Below, one piece after another: positions 57,343-64,000 of a stretch of 64,000 nucleotides of DNA. The position numbers and the translations under genes are program-made. Source of the stretch: Eudoraea adriatica DSM 19308 (GTDB lineage Bacteria; Bacteroidota; Bacteroidia; Flavobacteriales; Flavobacteriaceae); NCBI RefSeq assembly GCF_000382125.1, contig NZ_KB907551.1, positions 1-64,000 of the forward strand. The letters run 5' to 3'. Every line of letters begins with the position of its first letter. The stretch's first letter is position 1. Below the pieces are notes generated by a model that was not told the origin of the DNA, did no database searches, and saw only the letters and a list, made by a program, of their open reading frames with translations.

Positions 57343-59268
57343 ATGAAAATAGGAGTAAAAAATTTTAGGGTGTTGAAAGAATTGCAAACCTTTGATATTC
57401 GCCCAATTACTATTCTACTTGGGCCCAATAATTCAGGGAAAAGTTCTTTGACCAAGTTACTGAGACTTTTTAAAAATGGATATCATTATAAGTTAGATTT
57501 TAAATCCGGGTCTCACAATCTAAAAAATTTTGACAGTATTATAAATCACGATTCGGACAGCGATATCCTTAAATTTCAAATTGAACATTCGATTCTAATA
57601 CTACCAGAGAATTATTATACAGAGTTAACATATTTTAAGGGTCAATTAAGTGGTGTCTCCGTTGAAAACCCCGATGGTGAACTTATATATAGAGTTAATC
57701 AATTCCCGATAAAGCCCAGGCGAAATAAAGAATCAGGTGGTATTCGCCAACATGGTTATGACGACGATGATTATTATTTAGAATTTACTTTTAACCTAAA
57801 AGGGTTTTTAGATAATTTTTATAGTAAAGGCTGGATAAAAAAAGTAAAATTGAATTTTGATTCCTTTGATACTAAAATTGCAGCGCATCCAGAACTACTT
57901 CTTTCTAACGCATCTGAATATATGCAAGATATTGCCAGGAAGCTGATTAATGAAAAATCTTTTGATGAGTATAGAACCTTTCGCAATAGTGGAAATTTAA
58001 ATGAATTAAAACTGGTAGCTCTGCATAATGAGATTACCCTGCTTAAAAAGGATTACTGCTTGTATAATGTAAAAATAGGAGGTAAACCTATTACCAAAAA
58101 ACAACTTTATAAAGCAACAGACTTTGTCCTTAAGTGTTACAATGAGCATTGGAGACGGGGGGATTTGGGTACTGGTGCTTGGGATAATTTTTTTTGGTCT
58201 TCTAGCAATGATTATATAGATGATATACTACAAAAAGAACTAATAAATCATGTGCGCAATAATATTAATCATGTCGAAAATCAAAAGATTGAAATCACAC
58301 ATACAAGGCTCGGAGAATTGGTTTTTAGTGAAAAATTATTTGATGAAGGTTCTGGAGTAATGGACATTAGGGAAACTCCTAATTTGGATTTTTTGGGGAC
58401 ACCCCAGGAAAGATTAAATGAAGGGAAATACTGGCTAGATAACCTTGATGTGCTCTCATTTCGGGGTGTGCAAACCGCTATTGAACTACTAAGAAATTAT
58501 GACTTTTCATTCTCCAGATGGATTAAAGCAATGCAATATATACCCCCAAACCGGGGGACTAACAAAAGAGTGCTCACAGATTCCTCGGAAACGATCATGG
58601 ATCAGACTATCCGTGAGTACTATGATTTAATTAAGAATACATCTTTCGTAGACAACTACGTGCGATTCGGAGGAAACGCAGATCTCCCTACTGAGTTTGT
58701 GAATTCTGCATTAAATTTATTTGGACTTGAGGGAGAATTAGAGATTTCCAGTGTTGAAGATTTTGCCTTAATGATCTATTTAAAACAAAAGGATAAAAAA
58801 ATACCATTCGCAGATCTTGGTTATGGATATTCGCAATTACTTCCTATTATCATACAATCCTTATTGCTTAAAGATGAGCCTAAAATTTGGGAAAGTAGCC
58901 ATCCTAGTGTAATAATAGTAGAGGAGCCCGAGGAAAATTTGCATCCAAATCTACAATCAAAATTGGCCGACTTATTTACAATGAGCAGAAATGAATTGGG
59001 GGATGTCCACTACATTATAGAAACCCATTCTGAATACTTAATTCGTAAACTACAATATTTAGTAGCCGAAGGTTCTTTAAAAAAGGAAGATGTAATAATC
59101 TACTATTTTAATGACGACAAATACGTCTCAGAAGAAGAGCCCAAGGTGAAGGAGATTGAGATCACTGAAAATGGTAATCTAACAGACACGTTTGGCCCTG
59201 GTTTTTATGACGAGGCGACTAAGCTCAAATTTGATTTGATGCGGGTAAACAAGGAGCAAAAAAATTGA
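57343..59268 (+). CDS. OLD-like AAA ATPase (DUF3696 type)
   Basis: A 641-residue ABC/SMC-like ATPase. Walker A is GPNNSGKSS (~27-35). The ABC-type signature region is DLGYGYSQLLPIIIQSL, Walker B SVIIVEEPEENLHPNLQSKLADLF (~527) and the His switch YIIETHSEYLIRKL. There is no C-terminal TOPRIM nuclease, so it matches the DUF3696/AAA_15 group, not full OLD. The C-terminus (YYFNDDKYVSEEEPKVKEIEI, FGPGFYDEA) is family-typical. It overlaps the next gene by 4 bases if that gene starts at TTG, otherwise it is 2 bases apart. Such ATPases with a separate nuclease are common defence pairs. Confidence 0.82.
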   Translation: MKIGVKNFRVLKELQTFDIRPITILLGPNNSGKSSLTKLLRLFKNGYHYKLDFKSGSHNLKNFDSIINHDSDSDILKFQIEHSILILPENYYTELTYFKGQLSGVSVENPDGELIYRVNQFPIKPRRNKESGGIRQHGYDDDDYYLEFTFNLKGFLDNFYSKGWIKKVKLNFDSFDTKIAAHPELLLSNASEYMQDIARKLINEKSFDEYRTFRNSGNLNELKLVALHNEITLLKKDYCLYNVKIGGKPITKKQLYKATDFVLKCYNEHWRRGDLGTGAWDNFFWSSSNDYIDDILQKELINHVRNNINHVENQKIEITHTRLGELVFSEKLFDEGSGVMDIRETPNLDFLGTPQERLNEGKYWLDNLDVLSFRGVQTAIELLRNYDFSFSRWIKAMQYIPPNRGTNKRVLTDSSETIMDQTIREYYDLIKNTSFVDNYVRFGGNADLPTEFVNSALNLFGLEGELEISSVEDFALMIYLKQKDKKIPFADLGYGYSQLLPIIIQSLLLKDEPKIWESSHPSVIIVEEPEENLHPNLQSKLADLFTMSRNELGDVHYIIETHSEYLIRKLQYLVAEGSLKKEDVIIYYFNDDKYVSEEEPKVKEIEITENGNLTDTFGPGFYDEATKLKFDLMRVNKEQKN

Positions 59269-59270
59269 AT

Positions 59271-60230
59271 ATGGAGCTATATATAGAAAAACAATTTTTG
59301 GATGATTTTTACCTTAGCTCTGATGAAGGGGCCTTAAGTATTGGGCAACAAGCTCTTGATAAAATACTAAAGGAATATGGAATGATCGATTGGTTTATTG
59401 ATTGTTCTATTGATTCACCAGAAGAGTTTGAGGAGCTCGAAAAAGAGAATCCCTTATTTGCCTATCGTTCTAATTATTCCCCACCTGTTACTGTTAAGGA
59501 TATTAAAACTCATTTTTTTAAAAATTCCGCTTGCGAACAAACCTTGATTTTTTGTATGGAAGACCATGATTGGTTTCAAGATGCTGAAAATAAAGGTGCC
59601 CTTTGTTTTTCATTTTCTAATTATGAAAAGAAAATTGAAGCTATTATTAAATCATGCCATAAGCGGTTTGATTTATACGAGATATTCCCAGGGTGGCAGT
59701 GGTTTGAATTCTTCCGGTCTATCCCCTTAAATTTCCTAACTATTAATGATCATTTTATCTTAGGTGATGCATCCTCCCAAAAAATTAAAGACAACCTATT
59801 TCCCATGTTGAAAATCCTCTTAGAAAATAATGGGCAAAACGAAATACAGATCCGCGTTCATACGGAAAAACTAAATGAGAGAACCCCAAAAGATGAGGAA
59901 AATAAGGCCAAGCGTATTGTTGCAAAATTAAATTCATTATTTGCGAAAGCTCCCTACAAATTTCAAGTGGTCACGAACCAATATGCTCTTGGAAAACCAT
60001 TTCATGACCGGTATCTATATTCCAATTTTCTTATTGTAAAAGCCACTAGAGGATTCAATCTGATGCCTCAAAGTACCGGAGAAGATGCGGAAATTGAATG
60101 TTCCAGTATTTTTGATCGCTACCATTACCGTCAGATTAATAATCGCAAAGCGCTTCACGACAAGTACCTTTCAAGACTAAAATCGCCCGGTTTCAGCACC
60201 CTGGGGTTTGTGGCATTCCCTCCATTGTAA
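59271..60230 (+). CDS. Putative nuclease partner of the ATPase (PLD-like C-terminal domain)
   Basis: A 319-residue protein; the ATG at 59271 is preferred, with a TTG at 59265 as alternative. The N-terminal half is unknown (FLDDFYLSSDEGALSIGQQALDKILKEYGMIDWFIDCS). The C-terminal half shows EIQIRVHTEKLNERTPKDEENKA followed by YKFQVVTNQYALGKPFHDRYLYSNFLIVK, where His245-Asp246-Arg247 (HDR) in front of a strand resembles the phospholipase-D-like fold found in MIT-type C-terminal domains. No HxK motif of active PLD is evident. The pairing with the ATPase is probably stoichiometric because the genes are coupled. The role as effector is inferred. Confidence 0.5.
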   Translation: MELYIEKQFLDDFYLSSDEGALSIGQQALDKILKEYGMIDWFIDCSIDSPEEFEELEKENPLFAYRSNYSPPVTVKDIKTHFFKNSACEQTLIFCMEDHDWFQDAENKGALCFSFSNYEKKIEAIIKSCHKRFDLYEIFPGWQWFEFFRSIPLNFLTINDHFILGDASSQKIKDNLFPMLKILLENNGQNEIQIRVHTEKLNERTPKDEENKAKRIVAKLNSLFAKAPYKFQVVTNQYALGKPFHDRYLYSNFLIVKATRGFNLMPQSTGEDAEIECSSIFDRYHYRQINNRKALHDKYLSRLKSPGFSTLGFVAFPPL

Positions 60231-60261
60231 ACGTATGAAGTTCTACTGCACACTATAATCC

Positions 60262-60269
60262 TACATTTG
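60262..60269 (+). promoter_or_regulatory. Promoter -7 element of the helicase gene
   Basis: TACATTTG matches the Bacteroidota -7 consensus TAnnTTTG, 22 bases upstream of the ATG at 60292. A half-site TGCAC lies 14 bases upstream of it (60247-60251). Confidence 0.45.
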
Positions 60270-60291
60270 TTTCAAAGGAATTGACAACCTT

Positions 60292-61641
60292 ATGAAACAA
60301 GAAAAATCCATACTAGACTTTTTACAATTCTCCCGCCCAACAGAGGAACAAAACAAGGCACTACTTCGTATTGAAACCTTTATTGATAAAGAGAATTCGG
60401 AGGATTTTTTTATCCTCGCTGGAGCCGCTGGAACTGGAAAAACTTCCATTACCACAGCCCTTATAGGTCTATTAAATGAACAAGGCACTAACTATAAAAT
60501 AGCTGCTCCTACAGGGCGCGCTGCACGCATCCTGGGCCGCAAAGCCAAAACCCTCAACAGCACCATTCACTCCCTGATTTACCTGGCGAATCCAGATCCC
60601 AGGACAGGAGAAATCATTTTAAAGCGAAAACGAAATGAGGTAAGGGATTATACCATTTTCATTATCGATGAAGCGTCTATGATTGCATCGGTAGCTGCCC
60701 GTGAAGAAAACGCCCTTTTTATTGCTGAACGATCCCTGCTTACAGACTTAATTGCCTATGTAAATGCTGGGAATTCTAAAAACAAGATTGTATTTCTAGG
60801 GGACCGCAATCAACTTCCTCCCGTCCATGAAACGCATTCTCGCGCGCTTTCTGAAACCTATTTGCGATCCAAGTTTAACCTTAGCGGTTCTGTCTCCGTG
60901 CTACATGAGGTAAAACGTCAACAAGATGGCACAGAAATCTTGCGCAATGCTACCCTGCTTAGTAAGGAAATCGAAGCCGGCGGATCACAGTTTGTGCTAA
61001 AAGGATTTGATAAAACCTATTTAAATAGCGCTATGGGGATTTATGTGGATTCCTTTAAAAGAGAGGGGTTTGAAAACACCATAGCCATTGGAGCTACCCA
61101 TAACATGAACAATATGTTTAATAAAGGGGTACGTAAAAGGATTTACGGGGAAAACCCGAATATTATAGAAAACGAGGATTTACTAATTATTACCCGGAGC
61201 TGGAAACGCAATGGCCACGCACTCTTTAGTGGAGATCATGTCGTGGTTCAGCAGGTTTTCCCTTCCCGCGTAGAGGAAGTGGCAAATATGCGCTTTATGC
61301 CTGTTCTGCTCAAATCCAAAAAATTAAATGGGGATGATGAACTGATCGAGGATTATATCCTTTTGGAATCTGTTTTACAGCCCAAGGGCCTTACCTCAAA
61401 ACAAGAGAACAGACTGCGCCACGAGCGGTATGCTAAAAACAAAGTATATCGGGAGTCGGGTAATCATGCGGATGATCGCTATGTTGGTGCCATCAGGGCT
61501 ACCTATGGGCATTCCATCACCTGCAACAAAGCCCAGGGTGGGGAATGGAATAAAGTGCTGTTAAATACCTATTTCATGCCCTCCTTAAGGTTCACCTATA
61601 CCGCGATAACCAGGGCGAAGACCAAATTAATATTGTTTTGA
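60292..61641 (+). CDS. Pif1/RecD-like helicase
   Basis: A 449-residue SF1B helicase. Motif I (Walker A) is AGAAGTGKTSIT (~43), motif Ia AAPTGRAARIL, motif II (Walker B) FIIDEASMIAS (~123), motif III IVFLGDRNQLPPV (~160). The C-terminal UvrD-like part has GHSITCNKAQGGEWNKVLLNTY and motif VI RFTYTAITRAKTKLIL. Size is short for RecD and fits the Pif1-like helicases of mobile elements. It probably acts in replication or recombination of the element. The next gene follows within 4 bases. Confidence 0.9.
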   Translation: MKQEKSILDFLQFSRPTEEQNKALLRIETFIDKENSEDFFILAGAAGTGKTSITTALIGLLNEQGTNYKIAAPTGRAARILGRKAKTLNSTIHSLIYLANPDPRTGEIILKRKRNEVRDYTIFIIDEASMIASVAAREENALFIAERSLLTDLIAYVNAGNSKNKIVFLGDRNQLPPVHETHSRALSETYLRSKFNLSGSVSVLHEVKRQQDGTEILRNATLLSKEIEAGGSQFVLKGFDKTYLNSAMGIYVDSFKREGFENTIAIGATHNMNNMFNKGVRKRIYGENPNIIENEDLLIITRSWKRNGHALFSGDHVVVQQVFPSRVEEVANMRFMPVLLKSKKLNGDDELIEDYILLESVLQPKGLTSKQENRLRHERYAKNKVYRESGNHADDRYVGAIRATYGHSITCNKAQGGEWNKVLLNTYFMPSLRFTYTAITRAKTKLILF

Positions 61642-62018
61642 TGCGTGTTATGGAGTCATTACCTAAGAAGCGAACTTTAAATACAACGGTTTACACACTA
61701 GAGGAGGTGGAAAGCGGTCTGATCACCGCCTGTACTTCCTTTAATGCTTCCCTGTTCTTACCTTTTTTGAAATCCGCTGTAGTCAAAACAAAAATGCCCA
61801 ATAAAATGAGGTTCTATAGTTTTTTTAAACTAATGCTCTATTGCACAAAGCAATCGTCAGTTGGTCCATTGAGGGTAAAAAAGGGAAAGGGATTTTTTTT
61901 AGATGGCAAGGGTGCATACTCCTTACAATTCTATGACTCAATTCATAAATACTCCAGGCTCAATATTGAAATCCAGGAAACAGAAAATGCTATTTTTATT
62001 GAGACACTACCTTTTTAA
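61641..62018 (+). CDS. Hypothetical protein of the mobile element
   Basis: A 125-residue protein, basic (MESLPKKRTLNTTVYTLEEVESGLI, KMPNKMRFYSFFKLMLYCTKQ). It starts with an ATG that overlaps the helicase stop (ATGA-like junction). No domain recognised. The sequence after ~85 alternates strands (GFFLDGKGAYSLQFYDSIHKY). Confidence 0.55.
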   Translation: MRVMESLPKKRTLNTTVYTLEEVESGLITACTSFNASLFLPFLKSAVVKTKMPNKMRFYSFFKLMLYCTKQSSVGPLRVKKGKGFFLDGKGAYSLQFYDSIHKYSRLNIEIQETENAIFIETLPF

Positions 62019-62047
62019 TTCATTTTTATGCCCGATTATAATAAAAT

Positions 62048-62551
62048 ATGAAAGAACAGTCCCATTGCGATCATTTCACGGTTACCTACAAGGATAAGGA
62101 TGGTAAAGACCGATTGGTGCTGTTTTTTGATTCTGGAAAGGTTACACAGGTACGTGTGCACCTGGGTGTGAAGCAAGAAAATGTAAAAAGTTGTTTTATG
62201 GCCTATAGCAATACCCACTTTATCAAAAGCCCCATTGTTTTTATGGAAAAGGAGTTTTACAGGGATGGGGGTTTGATACAAGAATACTACACGGATGGCG
62301 TATTGGACTCTTATTTTGAGACTGAATGTAAGCGATCCTTTGAGATCCTTAGGGGATTTTCTAGTTCTGGCACTTTATTTTATACCCAGGTTACTTATAA
62401 AAATCCAAAAGGGAAGCCGTATGTATGCTATGAAAAGGTGGACGACGACCCTTCCTTTTACAGAAGGATAAACTCAGAAGGCGCACATTCCGAAAAATGT
62501 TTCAATACGTTCGCAGAGTGTATAAGGTATCACGGTGAACCAATTCTTTAG
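62048..62551 (+). CDS. Hypothetical protein of the mobile element
   Basis: A 167-residue protein rich in beta strands (FTVTYKDKDGKDRLVLFFDSGKVTQVRVHLG ... VYKNPKGKPYVCYEKV). The KEFYRDGGLIQEYYTDGVLDSYFE stretch recalls short MORN-like repeats, but only weakly. It follows the previous gene by 29 bases on the same strand and is probably in the helicase operon. Confidence 0.5.
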   Translation: MKEQSHCDHFTVTYKDKDGKDRLVLFFDSGKVTQVRVHLGVKQENVKSCFMAYSNTHFIKSPIVFMEKEFYRDGGLIQEYYTDGVLDSYFETECKRSFEILRGFSSSGTLFYTQVTYKNPKGKPYVCYEKVDDDPSFYRRINSEGAHSEKCFNTFAECIRYHGEPIL

Positions 62552-62789
62552 CTAATATTATTAATATATAGGACACGATGTTCAATCCCAAAACTCCACT
62601 GCCTTTATTTAAGTTTGATTCATGGGTAAATTTTTCATTGATGTTTTGGCAAATAAACCTGATTTCCTATTTACCATGTCATCTAATATTGAATTATGAT
62701 AGTTCTTATATTCCTCTACCATGATAAATATCAGGTGATTAACTAAATACACTCATTACATTTATACCCTAATATTAAATTACGGCATT

Positions 62790-63578
62790 ATGAAAAAAAT
62801 TATGCCTTTGAGCCAACTGTTCAGTATAGCAATGTTGCTACTGTTCGTATCCTGCGCCAATGATAATGTGCTATTCTTGGAGCAAGAAGGGTATGTTGAA
62901 TTCAAGGCTTCATTTGCCCAAAAGTTGGCAAGTAAGGCTTTTGTGCCTGAGTGTTCCGAGGAAGAACCAGTAACGATGGTATGTAAATTAATAAATGAGG
63001 ATGGGTATATGTATTCCGGGACACTTGAAGTAGATGTCGTAGATAATACTACTATAAATACATCTGGCGCGATGACATTTCCAGTTGGTAATTATACTGT
63101 TGATGAAATATCATTCTTTGATATTAATAATAACATTACACATACTGTGCCTAACATAGATGATAATTTTGTTTTAGCAACATATATATCCAATCCATTG
63201 CCATATGATATCACTATTGTACAAGGAGCAACAAATACATTGAGTGCACAGCTTATGTGTTATACTGCCACTGAACCTGAAGTTGTTCCTGATGTTAATA
63301 CTGATATAAGTGTAATTGAACTACAAACATTATTCTATAATATACCTGAAACATCTTGTATTGAGTTTGTGGTAGTAAAAGTAGATGACTATCAGAGTGT
63401 AGGTTATGCAATATTTGAAAAGGGTGAATACATTCACAGTGTAGCAGTACCAGTAGAGTATGATATATTAGAGATAAGTGGTCATATTAATGGTAATATG
63501 AGACAAGCATTTATTTATAACAATACAACTAATCCATATGATGGTTCTGTAATCATTTTTGGAGATAACTGTAATTGA
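62790..63578 (+). CDS. Exported lipoprotein of unknown function
   Basis: A 262-residue lipoprotein (MKKIMPLSQLFSIAMLLLFVSC, lipobox LFVSC). The mature part is beta-rich with four or more cysteines (ECSEEE, MVCKL, QLMCYT, TSCIEF, DNCN at the end). The layout of Bacteroidota DUF4493/adhesin-like surface proteins is a possible comparison but not secure. The base composition in its second half is unusually T/A-rich with many GTA/ATA codons, different from the helicase operon, so it may have another origin. Confidence 0.6.
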   Translation: MKKIMPLSQLFSIAMLLLFVSCANDNVLFLEQEGYVEFKASFAQKLASKAFVPECSEEEPVTMVCKLINEDGYMYSGTLEVDVVDNTTINTSGAMTFPVGNYTVDEISFFDINNNITHTVPNIDDNFVLATYISNPLPYDITIVQGATNTLSAQLMCYTATEPEVVPDVNTDISVIELQTLFYNIPETSCIEFVVVKVDDYQSVGYAIFEKGEYIHSVAVPVEYDILEISGHINGNMRQAFIYNNTTNPYDGSVIIFGDNCN

Positions 63579-63663
63579 TATGGATTATAGGTTTTCTAAT
63601 TCCTCTCTTTTTTCGCTAATTTAAAGTAATATCATAAAAACGGTTATAACTAAATACAATATA

Positions 63664-64000
63664 ATGACTGATTGGAACGGTAAATACAGTCCCGAAGAAT
63701 TTTACAGAAAAACCATTTCATTGCAATGTTATCCTTCCTTTGAGCATTTAATTGAGATGCAATTGAGCTTTTATCAGTGGTGGATTCAAGCTGATAGTGG
63801 TTTTATAATTCGAGGGCATCAAAATTTTCCCAGGGCGCGCGTCTATAAAATGCCTGATGGTACAGTGTTTGCCTCATCTGATAATGAGGCTTGTGTTTCC
63901 TTTTATGAGTACACCTACCACAATGGGGGAAATCCATTTGTAAATGGATTATTCGGATTGTTTCAAAAGGAGCGATTATTTCTTTCATACCCAATACAAA
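63664..64000 (+). CDS. Hypothetical protein, 5' part only (runs off the window)
   Basis: An open reading frame from ATG at 63664 to the window edge (112 codons, no stop). It starts MTDWNGKYSPEEFYRKTISL and continues QCYPSFEHLIEMQLSFYQWW, with RGHQNFPRARVYKMPDGTVF and ACVSFYEYTYHNGGNP further on. It is rich in aromatic residues and has no signal peptide. No family recognised. It is the first gene after the lipoprotein and on the same strand. Confidence 0.55.
   Translation, partial: MTDWNGKYSPEEFYRKTISLQCYPSFEHLIEMQLSFYQWWIQADSGFIIRGHQNFPRARVYKMPDGTVFASSDNEACVSFYEYTYHNGGNPFVNGLFGLFQKERLFLSYPIQ

Overview
The window comes from a marine-type flavobacterium (Bacteroidota). The DNA is AT-rich, ribosome-binding sites are weak, and the gene families are typical of the group: a TonB-dependent receptor with an N-terminal carboxypeptidase-regulatory-like domain, four DUF6090-like membrane proteins, MauG-type peroxidase and DUF3871-like protein. 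No complete RNA gene and no CRISPR array was seen. All family names come from reading the sequences; no search was run.

Region 1 (about 0.5-19 kb) is mostly a phosphorus-acquisition block. It holds an exported amidohydrolase, a phytase lipoprotein behind a TonB-dependent receptor, a Tat-exported PhoD-like phosphatase, a PHO4-type phosphate permease, a universal stress protein, a di-haem peroxidase and a probable PhoX-like phosphatase. A shared motif, close to CTTAAxxCAAAGTTCA, lies upstream of four of these genes and is a candidate Pho operator.

Region 2 (19-27.5 kb) carries four DUF6090-like paralogues. Three are preceded by an almost identical 18-codon leader ORF and a hairpin. A TPR-class III adenylate cyclase with a small partner and a glycoside-hydrolase-like lipoprotein follow, with REP-like repeats between them.

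Region 3 (27.5-50 kb) is a defence island. Its left edge has a 30-base tRNA 3'-end fragment and a terminator; a similar fragment lies at 3.8 kb. It encodes a six-gene type I restriction operon (hsdM, hsdS, a PD-(D/E)XK-like protein, hsdR, a YgjP-like metallopeptidase and a KAP NTPase), a repeat-flanked methyltransferase-like gene, a frameshifted NERD gene, a three-gene McrBC operon and a deoxyribonucleotidase. It ends with the most unusual locus: a WYL regulator, a protein fusing an HsdM-like methylase to a histidine kinase, a response-regulator-like protein, and the stump of another hsdM.

Region 4 (50-64 kb) is a mobile-element module: DUF5131-like protein, GIY-YIG nuclease, primase-helicase, Sak4-like ATPase, DUF3871-like protein, excisionase-like HTH and Pif1-type helicase. 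A two-gene ATPase plus putative nuclease unit is embedded in it. A palindrome GTGCA-N7-TGCAC occurs both before the WYL gene and before this two-gene unit, which may link them in one regulon. No integrase is in the window, so the island probably continues past 64 kb.
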